A DNA stretch of 64,000 nucleotides. Source: Lachnospiraceae bacterium (GTDB lineage Bacteria; Bacillota; Clostridia; Lachnospirales; Lachnospiraceae). Position numbers and translations under genes: made by a program. Below, one piece after another: positions 1-8,297 of the stretch (position 1 is the stretch's first letter; every line of letters begins with the position of its first letter). The DNA is taken from positions 62,001-126,000 of the forward strand of contig JAFRSH010000052.1 in NCBI GenBank assembly GCA_017427685.1, read 5' to 3'. The notes under the pieces are model-generated. The model searched no databases and had not been told where the DNA came from. It saw nothing but the letters and a program-made list of their open reading frames with translations.

Positions 1-168
1 AACAGAGTCGAGATGTGCAGAAAGAACCTCTCGAACGCGATCATGGAACGCAAGACTATCGAGAAGCTCAAAGAAAAGGAATTCGAAGAGTACATCAAAG
101 AGTACAACGACGAAGAACGCAAGCAGATAGACGAGCTCGTCAGCTACAGGCACAACGCGGGAGTCTGA
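1..168 (+). CDS. fliJ: FliJ, flagellar export chaperone (C-terminal end only)
   Basis: The window opens inside a reading frame in frame 1 that stops with TGA at 166-168, leaving 55 residues. The visible part is highly charged and helical, rich in Lys, Glu and Arg (for example KLKEKEFEEYIKEY), as expected for the second arm of the FliJ antiparallel coiled coil. FliJ is a small soluble export factor that contacts the FliI ATPase and FlhA. The call rests mainly on position, since in Bacillus and Clostridia fliJ directly precedes ylxF and fliK, as here. The sequence itself is low-information coiled coil, and the start lies outside the window. Confidence 0.65.
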   Translation, partial: NRVEMCRKNLSNAIMERKTIEKLKEKEFEEYIKEYNDEERKQIDELVSYRHNAGV

Positions 169-207
169 CGCGTTAAAACAACCCTTATAAAGGATGGTTA
201 GATAAGT

Positions 208-1005
208 ATGGCTAAGAAGGACAAAGATATTACGGTTATGGACGAGGGCGGAGGAGTCGGCGCCAAGATAGGTACGATCGTTATCGTCGTGCTCATTGTT
301 ATCGTTTGGCTCGCTATTTTTGCGCTGCTTGTCAAGATGGATATCGGCGGCATGGGTACCAAGCTGCGTCCACTCATCAAGGACGTTCCGGTGCTCAGTC
401 TTATCCTGCCCGATGTTTCGGACGATGTCCTTATTGCCGAGCAGAACTACCCTTACAAGAACATCACCGAAGCGGTGGAAGTGATCAAAGAGCTCGAACG
501 GCAGAACGCCGACCTTGACAGCAAGAATTCCGAGTACGCCAAGAAGATCCTTGATCTTCAGGCCGAAGTTGAACGACTCAAAGCCTTTGAGGACGATCAG
601 CTTGCTTTCGAGGAGAGAGTGAAGAGGTTCGATTACAACGTTGTCTATAACTCCAAGGCTCCCGAGCTCGAGGAGTACAAGAAGTTCTACGAGGAGATCA
701 ATCCCGAGACTGCCGAGGAGATCTACAGACAGGTTATCGAACAGCTTCAGTACGACGAGTCCATCAAGCAGAAGGCTACGCTCCTCAAGACCATGAAGCC
801 CGGTAACGCGGCCAAGGTTCTCGAGGAAATGACCGCCGACATCGAGTACACATGTAAGGTTCTCCTGTGCATGAAACCCGACGAGGCTACGGCGATCATG
901 GACAAGATGGATGCGCTCTTCGTGGCACGTATCATCCAGACCATGCATGATATGGATGACGAGTGGTACCAGAAGATCGCGAAAAACCTTGAAAACTACA
1001 GATGA
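208..1005 (+). CDS. ylxF: MotE/YlxF-like membrane-anchored flagellar protein with MgtE-N-type domain
   Basis: 265 residues. A short charged N-terminus is followed by one membrane segment (about residues 24-43, VIVVLIVIVWLAIFALL). Next comes a periplasm-side or extracellular linker, a coiled coil (about 85-135, heptad Leu/Ala with Glu/Lys), and a C-terminal helical domain (about 150-260). The last contains two repeats of the MgtE intracellular N-domain kind (KPGNAAKVLEEM and KPDEATAIMDKM). In Bacillus the gene between fliJ and fliK is ylxF, and in Helicobacter the related MotE chaperones MotB. The start at 208 has a GGATGG-type site about 10 bases upstream. It probably acts in stator or export assembly; that role is inferred from the family and position. 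Confidence 0.75.
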   Translation: MAKKDKDITVMDEGGGVGAKIGTIVIVVLIVIVWLAIFALLVKMDIGGMGTKLRPLIKDVPVLSLILPDVSDDVLIAEQNYPYKNITEAVEVIKELERQNADLDSKNSEYAKKILDLQAEVERLKAFEDDQLAFEERVKRFDYNVVYNSKAPELEEYKKFYEEINPETAEEIYRQVIEQLQYDESIKQKATLLKTMKPGNAAKVLEEMTADIEYTCKVLLCMKPDEATAIMDKMDALFVARIIQTMHDMDDEWYQKIAKNLENYR

Positions 1006-1153
1006 CAGCGGTTTGAACGACGTTTGCCATCAGAGATACAAAAAGTTTCTTCAAATATAAAGAAAAGTTTCAAAAACGGGTTACGGATTCCGCGAACCGG
1101 GCCGATATATCTTTTGTAGAGTTTTACAAAGCTTTATGAAAGGAGGACCGATA

Positions 1154-2704
1154 ATGTCTGCAATCGCGATCAACGCTGCAGACCTCGCCGCTCCCACAAA
1201 CGCATTCGTTGCGGTAAAGACAACGCAGATCACAGTATCTGCCTCGGCTACCAAGACAGGGAAGGATTTCTCTTCATTGTTCAACAAAGAAGAGTCCGTA
1301 CAGATCCGGAACAATTCAGTCGAAGCCGGTGGGAACAACAAGACGGTGAAAACCGCCCAGGAAACAACAGAATACGGCAAGGATAACACAGCGACACAGC
1401 AAACAGCTTCATGCAAGGAGGCGGAAGCGGTACAGACAATCCAGGGACAGGAAAACTTACAGGAAGAACAGCCAATCGTTACTACAAACGAAGAGGCAAC
1501 AGGAGAGCAGGTGATCATAAAAGCCTCCCTCAAAGTATCGGTGGCAGCGGTGAGCATCAGAACAAACGCACCCGCGGTTGACGATCAGAAGTGGCAGGAA
1601 GACCTGATCACAGAGTGTATGAACGCAATGGAAGCGCTCTCATCACTCCTCCAGAGATTCGCAGAGATCTTAGAGGTTACGGTCGACAAGCTTGAAGGAA
1701 GTTACGAACAGCTTGATTTCTCGTTTGAGGATATGATCGACGTACAGAAGCTCCCTCAGCTGATGTTGAACCTCGGAAAGTGCGAAGATATTTCACAGGT
1801 TCTGTGTGATGACATTCCTTCACAGATCTACACAGACCTTAAGGATGCTTTAAGCGACATGTTCGAATCGTTACAGATGACAGCCAAGGAGCTGACAAAC
1901 CTCGTTACGGAAGACATGTTCTTGAACAAAGCCGCAGAGCTTGACATCCTTCCGAAAGGCTTCTTAAAGCTTATCACCGGCAGCGAAGAGAACACACAGG
2001 AAGTTCCCGCTCCCGAAGCTGAGGAACAGACGCTTCCGACCTTCGAGGTGACAAGAGAAACAGAAACCGACAACTTCAAGGGCTCACAGGACAACGAGAA
2101 CACGGATCTTACATCCGACGTTAAAACCTCTCGTGACACAGGCTCAGACAAGACCAGGAAGACTTCTTCCAATGACGGATTCGAAGAGTTCATCAAAGGA
2201 CTCGAGAACGCAGTCAAGGTTACGGACACCAGAGAGATCCCGATGGTTAACGGACAACCCGACGTCAGAGAAATCGTGATGAGAGTTGTGGACGCCATCA
2301 AGGTAAATCTCTCACCGGACAAAACATCGATCGAGCTTTCACTTTCACCCCAGTCACTAGGGAAGATAAGTCTCTTCATTACATCGAAGGACGGAACGCT
2401 CACGGCAAGGATCGCTACAGAGAACGAAGTTACAAAGCAGGCGATCGAAAGCCAGCTTGAAGTGCTTAAGGAAACGATCGCACAGCAGGGCGTCAGAGTT
2501 GAAGCTATCGAAGTCAGCATCTCGGGATTCACATTCGCGGACAGCAACAACGCTCAGAAGGGTGAGTCGGAGAGTGACGAAAGAAAGACCGGTGCAGCCG
2601 GAAGAAAGCAGGTCAGAGACGGAGCAATCGGAGCAGCCGCAGAAGAAAGCGCAGAGCGCGGTGAACCGATCCCCGAAGGAAGCACAGTCAACTTTGTAGC
2701 ATAA
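1154..2704 (+). CDS. fliK: FliK, flagellar hook-length control protein
   Basis: 516 residues from ATG 1154. An upstream in-frame ATG at 1136 is rejected because the ribosome site AAAGGAGG (1139-1146) lies inside that extension and fits 1154. The first about 380 residues are low-complexity, Thr/Glu/Ala rich and poorly conserved, as in the FliK ruler. The C-terminal domain (about residues 390-480) is recognisable as the Flg_hook fold, with conserved SLSPQSLGKISL and a following region on incorporation into the export gate switch. FliK is secreted during hook growth and flips FlhB from hook to filament substrates. It sits between the ylxF-like gene and flgD, the standard order. A 149-base spacer precedes it. 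Confidence 0.88.
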   Translation: MSAIAINAADLAAPTNAFVAVKTTQITVSASATKTGKDFSSLFNKEESVQIRNNSVEAGGNNKTVKTAQETTEYGKDNTATQQTASCKEAEAVQTIQGQENLQEEQPIVTTNEEATGEQVIIKASLKVSVAAVSIRTNAPAVDDQKWQEDLITECMNAMEALSSLLQRFAEILEVTVDKLEGSYEQLDFSFEDMIDVQKLPQLMLNLGKCEDISQVLCDDIPSQIYTDLKDALSDMFESLQMTAKELTNLVTEDMFLNKAAELDILPKGFLKLITGSEENTQEVPAPEAEEQTLPTFEVTRETETDNFKGSQDNENTDLTSDVKTSRDTGSDKTRKTSSNDGFEEFIKGLENAVKVTDTREIPMVNGQPDVREIVMRVVDAIKVNLSPDKTSIELSLSPQSLGKISLFITSKDGTLTARIATENEVTKQAIESQLEVLKETIAQQGVRVEAIEVSISGFTFADSNNAQKGESESDERKTGAAGRKQVRDGAIGAAAEESAERGEPIPEGSTVNFVA

Positions 2705-2746
2705 CAATCAAAGCATCCGAAAAGGATGGGAAAAGCAGGAAAGATT

Positions 2747-3502
2747 ATGGCAGATAACACAATGGGACTTACAGCGGATGTTACAAACGGAGTACTTAAC
2801 TACGCAGCCTCCGAAGAAACAACATCCACTACCAAAAAGGGATCCGGCGAGCTCGGCAAGGACGCGTTCCTTCAGCTTCTGGTCTGCCAGATGCAGAATC
2901 AGGATCCGCTCGAGCCCAGCAGCGATACCGAATTCGTTGCACAGCTTGCACAGTTCTCGTCACTCGAACAGCTTCAGAATCTGTCGGGTGAGCAGGAAAA
3001 AGCTCAGGCGTTCTCATTGGTCGGAAGACACGTTATATTCCAGGTTACCGATACAAACGGCAAGACAACATATCCCGAAGGACCTGTTGATTTCGTCAAT
3101 ATGTCCGGCAAGGATATCAAGCTCAATGTCAACGGACAGTTCTACGATTACAAAGATCTTTACATGGTAGTCGATGACGTTTATGAGATGCAGCAGAGCA
3201 TCCCCGGCATCGAAGAGACCTACAATTTTACCTACAACGCCAAAGCACCCGAGAGGATCAGATTCAAGGTCAACCTCGGCAAGGATGATTACAAAGCGGG
3301 CGATGTGGCACTTGTGGTCGGCGGACAGGCAGTTGACGGTCAGTACGTATCGTGCAAGGACGGAATGGTCACGGTAGAAGCCGGAGCACTTGACGGATTT
3401 GCAAACGGCGAATATCCCGTCAGCGTAGTGTTCAACAACAAGATCTACACTACAGTCAATGACAAAGTCACCATCACGGTAGTCAACAACGAAGCGGGTT
3501 GA
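2747..3502 (+). CDS. flgD: FlgD, hook-capping scaffold protein
   Basis: 251 residues from ATG 2747, preceded by AGGAAAG. An in-frame ATG at 2726 would have its site too close. The N-terminal FlgD signature is clear at about residues 35-80 (LGKDAFLQLLVCQMQNQDPL, then FVAQLAQFSSLEQLQNL). It is followed by beta-rich Ig/tudor-like domains to the C-terminus. FlgD caps the growing hook and guides FlgE polymerisation outside the cell. The size is within the usual range for Firmicutes. It starts 42 bases after fliK and is followed by the flagellar operon protein, as in related clusters. Confidence 0.92.
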   Translation: MADNTMGLTADVTNGVLNYAASEETTSTTKKGSGELGKDAFLQLLVCQMQNQDPLEPSSDTEFVAQLAQFSSLEQLQNLSGEQEKAQAFSLVGRHVIFQVTDTNGKTTYPEGPVDFVNMSGKDIKLNVNGQFYDYKDLYMVVDDVYEMQQSIPGIEETYNFTYNAKAPERIRFKVNLGKDDYKAGDVALVVGGQAVDGQYVSCKDGMVTVEAGALDGFANGEYPVSVVFNNKIYTTVNDKVTITVVNNEAG

Positions 3503-3526
3503 CGAAAGTGAGGAAAGGAAGAGTAG

Positions 3527-3928
3527 ATGAGCAATTCGTTTAACAACTTCCCTTCCATCCGGGAAATGACAAGCAGAGTAGAGCAGCAGAAACAGGGCAA
3601 GCCTGTTCAGGTCAAGGGACCGGGCAGCATAAGCTTTGCCGAAATGCTTGAGAAAACAACCAAAGTTCAGGGTCAGACAGAACCGTTAAAGTTCTCGAAA
3701 CATGCGAACCTCAGAATGGAGAGCAGGAACCTCGATCTTTCGGATGAGCAACTCGGAAGACTCAAAGACGGAGTTGCGAAAGCCTCGGAAAAAGGGATCA
3801 AAGAATCACTCGTCATGCTTGACGATATGGCATTTATCGTTAACGTAACAAACAACACAGTGATAACCGCTGTCGGCAGCACCGATGAAAAAATTTTTAC
3901 AAATATCGATGGAGCGGTTGTGGTTTGA
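3527..3928 (+). CDS. Flagellar operon protein of the TIGR02530 (flg_new) family
   Basis: 133 residues, ATG 3527 with GGAAAGGAAGAG just upstream. The conserved core spans about residues 55-130: KFSKHANLRMESRNLDLS, a helix of the type LGRLKDGVAKASEKG, and a beta stretch with FIVNVTNNTVITAV. The N-terminal 50 residues are polar and probably flexible. This family is found almost only between flgD and flgE in Firmicutes and spirochaetes, which matches the placing here. Its molecular role is not established. Context suggests a part in hook assembly or export, possibly as a substrate or regulator. The stop codon overlaps a 7-bp stem (3921-3937). Confidence 0.8.
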   Translation: MSNSFNNFPSIREMTSRVEQQKQGKPVQVKGPGSISFAEMLEKTTKVQGQTEPLKFSKHANLRMESRNLDLSDEQLGRLKDGVAKASEKGIKESLVMLDDMAFIVNVTNNTVITAVGSTDEKIFTNIDGAVVV

Positions 3929-4054
3929 CACAAACCAGCCGATATACTTAATAACTGAATAAATAAACCAAGCGCCGGACCAATTGAAGGGGGCGCGACG
4001 GGAGACCGAATGCCAGACGTTTCCCGGGTTTCACCTTACAGGAGGTTAATTCTT

Positions 4055-5494
4055 ATGATGCGTTCATTATATTCCGGTGTTTCCGGACTCAAAGTTCACC
4101 AGACAAAGATGGATGTTATCGGTAACAACATCTCTAACGTTAATACTGTCGGCTTCAAGAGTAGCCAGGTTAACTTCTCGGATATCCTTTACCAGACAAC
4201 TTCAAGTGCATCGGGCCCTAATGCCAATTCGGGTACTGCCGGCGTAAATGCCAAGCAGATCGGTCTCGGCGCAAGTGTTGCATCCATTTCTTCGACAATG
4301 ACGGTTTCCGGTGGATCACAGAGAACAGATAACGCACTCGATATCATGATCGAAGGCGAGCAGTTCTTCATCGTTAACAACGGTGTTCAGAACCTCTTCA
4401 CCAAAGCAGGAGCTTTTACGGTTGATGCAAACGGTACACTTTGTACATCAAGCGGATGTAAGGTAATGGGTTGGCAGGTAGACCCCAACGATGCATCAAA
4501 GACAGTTGCGGACACAGTTTCCGAGCTCAGAGTTATGGCACCCGATACAATGTACGTTGAGCCCGTGGCTACCACTAACGTTTATGTATCCGGTAACATC
4601 GATTACAAGGATACACAGCTCACCACAGACACAGGCAAGACAACCACTCTTTCATTCTACGACAATCTCGGACAGAGCTACATGGCAGTCATGAAAGTTA
4701 AGCAGTCCGATGAAGCTACAAACCAGTACAAAGTCAGCATTACAAACATCCTCGATGCAAAGGGTGAGTCGATCTTCGTTAAGAAGACTGTAGAAGACGA
4801 CGGAACCATCACATACGGCGCATCTGAGATCACAGAGTTCGAGTTCGGAGCGGAAGGTGATTCTGTTCAGGCTCAGGTTAACGATGACGGAACAGTTGAG
4901 ATCGAGATGGAAGGCGTAGACCTTGAATTCGACGCAGCAACAGGTAAGTTCTCCAAGGTTGGCGGCGAAGACAACGGCAAGAGCATTTCCTTCATGGTAG
5001 TTACGGATCCTTCTCCTTTCCAGAGGATCGACGTTGACTTCTCATCGATGACCATGTACGCAGCCAGCGGTTCTTCGAGCTTCTCCTGCTCAAGAGGTGC
5101 TCTCGCTGACGGCAGCGGCGCAGGTAAGCCTCAGGGTAACATGACAGGTCTTTCGGTTGATACATCGGGAAGAATTTACGGAACATACGACAACGGCGAC
5201 ACCAAGCTCCTTTGCCAGATCGCTGTTGCATCCTTCGCTAACGCTGCAGGTCTTGAGGCAGTCGGAAACAACCTCTTCAAGCAGACCATGAACTCGGGAA
5301 GCTTCGACGGCGTAGGACAGGATATCTCAAACGGCGGCGGAAAGATGAACACAGGCGTACTCGAGATGTCAAACGTTGACCTTTCGACGGAGTTCACACA
5401 GATGATCACAACCCAGCGTGGATTCCAGGCAAATTCAAGGACGATCACAACCTCCGACACACTCCTTGAAGAGCTTATCAATCTTAAGAGATAA
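4055..5494 (+). CDS. flgE: FlgE, flagellar hook protein
   Basis: 479 residues from ATG 4055, nine bases after AGGAGG (4040-4045). ATG 4058 is an equal alternative, and the longer frame from 4010 lacks a site. The N-terminus (SLYSGVSGLKVHQTKMDVIG, then NNISNVNTVGFKSS) and C-terminus (STEFTQMITTQRGFQANSRT, then DTLLEELINLKR) are the paired helical ends shared by rod, hook and filament proteins. A variable beta domain sits between them (about 130-370). FlgE polymerises into the universal joint outside the cell. An earlier possible partner, flbD, which often follows flgE in Clostridia, is not present here. Confidence 0.94.
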   Translation: MMRSLYSGVSGLKVHQTKMDVIGNNISNVNTVGFKSSQVNFSDILYQTTSSASGPNANSGTAGVNAKQIGLGASVASISSTMTVSGGSQRTDNALDIMIEGEQFFIVNNGVQNLFTKAGAFTVDANGTLCTSSGCKVMGWQVDPNDASKTVADTVSELRVMAPDTMYVEPVATTNVYVSGNIDYKDTQLTTDTGKTTTLSFYDNLGQSYMAVMKVKQSDEATNQYKVSITNILDAKGESIFVKKTVEDDGTITYGASEITEFEFGAEGDSVQAQVNDDGTVEIEMEGVDLEFDAATGKFSKVGGEDNGKSISFMVVTDPSPFQRIDVDFSSMTMYAASGSSSFSCSRGALADGSGAGKPQGNMTGLSVDTSGRIYGTYDNGDTKLLCQIAVASFANAAGLEAVGNNLFKQTMNSGSFDGVGQDISNGGGKMNTGVLEMSNVDLSTEFTQMITTQRGFQANSRTITTSDTLLEELINLKR

Positions 5495-5557
5495 TTAACA
5501 TTTGCAATAGACAAATGATACAAAGTCTTGTAGAATTAATGTAATAAAAGCAAAAAA

Positions 5558-5592
5558 GGTACAAAATCTGCCGAAAAGGCAGATCTTGTACC
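5558..5592. terminator. Strong hairpin between flgE and motA
   Basis: A 15-bp stem with one A-C mismatch (5558-5572 with 5578-5592) closes a GAAAA loop. On the + strand no T-run follows, so it is not a classic terminator for flgE. It could act as an RNA end stabiliser or a pause. On the - strand the stem is followed by TTTTTT, so it would terminate any antisense transcript entering from motA. A sigma-A-type promoter begins at the next base. Confidence 0.6.
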
Positions 5593-5621
5593 TTGACGGC
5601 TTGCTAATGCATGTATATACA
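5593..5621 (+). promoter_or_regulatory. Candidate sigma-A promoter for motA-motB and downstream genes
   Basis: TTGACG (5593-5598), a 17-base spacer, then TATACA (5616-5621) lie about 35 bases before the motA start. The -10 overlaps a perfect 14-bp palindrome (5610-5623) that could bind a regulator. The match is read by eye and no transcription start is known. Confidence 0.5.
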
Positions 5622-5653
5622 TGTAACTAATTGGGAACGGATGGTGACTGGTT

Positions 5654-6451
5654 TTGGATCTGGCGACTTTAGTTGGTCTTCTTGCGGCTTTTGGCCTCAT
5701 GATTTTCGGTATTGCGCAGGGTGAAGAAGGTATTGCCGGTATTATGGCATTCGTTGACGTTCCCTCTGTTCTTATCACCTTCGGTGGCGCATTCATGGCC
5801 GTTCTCGCGATGTGCCCGAGTATCCCCGATTACATCAAATCCCTTAAGACTCTGACTCTCGCCATGAAACAGGTCAGCGTCAACGAAGAAGAAACGATCC
5901 GTTCGATAATCAATCTTTCAAACGTTGCCCGTAAGGAAGGTCTTCTCGCACTCGAGGAAGCGGCCAACGGAATAGAGGACGAATTCATGAAGAAGGGCGT
6001 CCTCCTTATCGTAGACGGTACCGACCCCGAGCTTGTCCGTTCGATCATGGAGACGGAGCTTGCCTGTGTCGAAACGCGTCACAAGAAAAACGTTACATTC
6101 TGGGAAAACTTAGGTTCGATGGGTCCTGCCTGGGGTATGATCGGTACGCTTATCGGACTTATTAACATGCTTGGAAACCTTGAGGATGTTGCAGCCGTTG
6201 GTCCTAACATGGCCGTTGCCCTTGTTACGACTTTCTACGGTTCGGTCCTCGCAAACTGGATATGTGCACCTATCTCGACAAAGCTCAAGAGCAACAACGA
6301 TACCGAGATTCAGATGAAGGAAGTTATGGTCGAAGGTCTTCTTTCGATACAGGCCGGCGAGAACCCGCGTGTTATCGAGGAGAAGCTCAAGTCCTTCCTG
6401 TCTCCCGAAAAGAGATCTGCTTTCTCGTCTAACGGAGGTGGTGAGGAGTAA
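5654..6451 (+). CDS. motA: MotA, flagellar motor stator protein
   Basis: 265 residues with a TTG start at 5654 (MDLATLVGLLAAFGLMIFG), preceded by GGATGGTGA. Four membrane segments are visible: about 5-22, 33-52, 148-168 and 180-200. The cytoplasmic loop of about 90 residues between segments 2 and 3 carries the charged stretch that contacts FliG (ELACVETRHKK). Segments 3 and 4 hold the proline motif MGPAWGMIGTLIGL. MotA with MotB forms the ion channel that drives rotation. Whether protons or sodium are used cannot be settled by eye. motB starts at the motA stop codon, so the two are translationally coupled. Confidence 0.93.
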   Translation: MDLATLVGLLAAFGLMIFGIAQGEEGIAGIMAFVDVPSVLITFGGAFMAVLAMCPSIPDYIKSLKTLTLAMKQVSVNEEETIRSIINLSNVARKEGLLALEEAANGIEDEFMKKGVLLIVDGTDPELVRSIMETELACVETRHKKNVTFWENLGSMGPAWGMIGTLIGLINMLGNLEDVAAVGPNMAVALVTTFYGSVLANWICAPISTKLKSNNDTEIQMKEVMVEGLLSIQAGENPRVIEEKLKSFLSPEKRSAFSSNGGGEE

Positions 6452-7590
6452 TGGCAAAACGCAAAGCCGAAGACCCGCCGAAAGGGTCACCCGCATGGAT
6501 GGCTACGTTCTCGGATCTGATGAATCTGCTTCTTTGCTTCTTCGTGCTCCTTTTCTCGATGTCGAGTGTTGATGCGAACAAGTGGGAAGAAGTCGTCGTT
6601 TCCATGACGAGCGCGTTCAGCGTGTTTGATGTCGGTTCACAGGCTATTGGCGAGGGTTCGCTCGTCGGTGTCGGAACCACACAGCTTTCTAATCTTGATG
6701 AATACTATGCCTCCCTCGGACAGAAGTCCGAAGAAACGGGGGAGGAACTTCGCGCCTCGGGTGACAGTGAGATCGACGAATCGATCAAGAACCTGCTTGC
6801 ATCACGGGGTGTCGAAGAAGATGTTTTGGACGAGTTATCCAAAACCGGTGAGATCACTATGGACATGCTTGCCGACATGTACGAAGAGGGCAAGCTCGAC
6901 GAGTCCCTCCTCAAGCTTCTCGCCGCACTCGGCATGATAGATGTCGACCTGCTCGATCAACTCATGCAGTCCGATCTGCTCGACAAGATGCTCGAAGACG
7001 GATCGATAGATGAGGATCTGATCGAAAAGCTCAAGGCTCTCGCGGAACTCGCAGAGAATGATCAATCTCTTGCCAATATCGCAGATGTCAAGATGATGGC
7101 CGCAGCAGCCGGAATGATCGAGACGACCGAGATGTTCGAGAAGATCTCCGAGATCACCGAGCTTTATGACATTGATGAACAGCTATCACTCTCGATGGAT
7201 GAGGAAGGCACCTACGTTGAGATGACGATCCCGGGATCACTGCTTTTCAAATCCGGAAGCGCTAAGCTCACGGAGGAGTGCAAACCCCTTCTTTCGAAGG
7301 TCGGAGACATAATCATTACGTTGTTCCCCGACAATTATGTCGACGTTATCGGTCACACCGACAACGTACCCATCAACAACGCCGAATTCAGCAGTAACGA
7401 TATACTTTCGTCGGCACGTGCGATCAGCGCCGCTCAGTACATCGTTCAGACCAGCGGGATTGATGTAACGCATGTCGGATGGACAGGACGAGGCGAATAC
7501 GAACCTGTCGATACAAACGACACTGCGGAAGGAAGAGCAAAGAACAGGAGAGTTGAAATAAGACTGTACAACTCCTATAATAATAAATAA
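6451..7590 (+). CDS. motB: MotB, stator protein with an unusual acidic helical repeat insert
   Basis: 379 residues, longer than the usual 250-300. The N-terminal cytoplasmic tail is followed by the single membrane helix with the ion-carrying Asp22 (FSDLMNLLLCFFVLLFSMS). The C-terminal OmpA-like peptidoglycan-binding domain spans about 255-375 (SLLFKSGSAKL, VIGHTDNVPI, GRAKNRRVEIRL). Between them, about residues 105-205 form 14-residue acidic repeats of the type KLDESLLKLLAALG and MIDVDLLDQLMQSD, an addition not found in ordinary MotB. Its ATG at 6451 overlaps the TAA of motA. It is anchored to peptidoglycan on the outer face of the membrane. Confidence 0.92.
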   Translation: MAKRKAEDPPKGSPAWMATFSDLMNLLLCFFVLLFSMSSVDANKWEEVVVSMTSAFSVFDVGSQAIGEGSLVGVGTTQLSNLDEYYASLGQKSEETGEELRASGDSEIDESIKNLLASRGVEEDVLDELSKTGEITMDMLADMYEEGKLDESLLKLLAALGMIDVDLLDQLMQSDLLDKMLEDGSIDEDLIEKLKALAELAENDQSLANIADVKMMAAAAGMIETTEMFEKISEITELYDIDEQLSLSMDEEGTYVEMTIPGSLLFKSGSAKLTEECKPLLSKVGDIIITLFPDNYVDVIGHTDNVPINNAEFSSNDILSSARAISAAQYIVQTSGIDVTHVGWTGRGEYEPVDTNDTAEGRAKNRRVEIRLYNSYNNK

Positions 7591-7603
7591 GTTTAGGTTT
7601 TAT

Positions 7604-7662
7604 CCGAAGCGGAACAGAGCCGGTGCCGTCGGCGACCGTTTCGGAACAGGGATAGACGGCAC
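7604..7662 (+). other. Interleaved stems in the motB-fliL spacer
   Basis: Two complementary pairs interleave: CCGAAGCGG (7604-7612) with CCGTTTCGG (7636-7644), and GTGCCGTC (7623-7630) with GACGGCAC (7655-7662). They could form a pseudoknot or be mutually exclusive. No T-run follows. The element ends 18 bases before the fliL start and could tune fliL translation. Confidence 0.4.
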
Positions 7663-7680
7663 AGAACGGAGCAGGACACT

Positions 7681-8196
7681 ATGAAGAAGAACATGTTGGC
7701 AGTACTGATACTGGTAGTATGTATCGTCAACCTCACACTTGTGGGTTACACGGTATTTACCGTTGTTCCCAACGCACAGAGGACGGACGAGCTCATCACC
7801 AAGATCATGCAGATCATCGATCTTGAGCTTGAATCACCGCTGCCCAAGGATATCAACAATACATACAACATCGAAGATGTTGAGAAGTACTCACTTGATG
7901 AGATCACTACCAATCTTCGTACAGGATCAGACGGCAAGGCTCACTTCGCAAAGATCACGGCTTCGCTGACGATCAACAAGACACATGAGGACTACGAGCG
8001 TCTCAATTCTTCGGTTGACAAGATGAAGCCCGACATCCAGTCGATCATCATCTCGAACTTCCAGAAGTACTCGAACGAAGACCTCAACGATGTCGAACTT
8101 CAGCAGTCGATCAAAGAGAAGATCCTTGAGGATATCCAGACGATGTTCAATTCAAGGTTCATCGTAGATTGCACGGTAACATACCTGATCTCTTAA
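7681..8196 (+). CDS. fliL: FliL, flagellar basal body-associated protein
   Basis: 171 residues, ATG 7681 with GGAGCAGGA upstream. One N-terminal membrane segment (about 5-25) is followed by a soluble domain of about 140 residues outside the membrane. That domain ends in the typical FliL layout: a helix (KPDIQSIIISNFQKYS), a second helix (LQQSIKEKILEDIQTMF) and a final beta strand (IVDCTVTYLIS). FliL forms a ring around the stator and supports MotAB function. It stands between motB and fliM as in most Firmicutes. Confidence 0.85.
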   Translation: MKKNMLAVLILVVCIVNLTLVGYTVFTVVPNAQRTDELITKIMQIIDLELESPLPKDINNTYNIEDVEKYSLDEITTNLRTGSDGKAHFAKITASLTINKTHEDYERLNSSVDKMKPDIQSIIISNFQKYSNEDLNDVELQQSIKEKILEDIQTMFNSRFIVDCTVTYLIS

Positions 8197-8297
8197 TGAT
8201 CCGATCCGGACGTGTTAGTAAACCTAATACGCGAGTAACGTGTTGGGCAAGGAAAAGCAGTCGGTAAATCCGACTGTAATGTGGAGGAGGAAGTGCT

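Noticed and set aside
1136..1153. Longer start for fliK
   Set aside because: The added codons contain the ribosome site for ATG 1154.
3938..3945. GCCGATAT, like the -10 of sigma-28 promoters, also near 1101
   Set aside because: No TAAA -35 at about 15 bases upstream in either case.
3929..4054. Possible cyclic-di-GMP riboswitch in the G-rich spacer before flgE
   Set aside because: The conserved GEMM motifs are not present and no matching stems were found.
5558..5592. Hairpin read as a + strand terminator for flgE
   Set aside because: No T-run on the + strand side; listed as a hairpin with minus-strand terminator form only.
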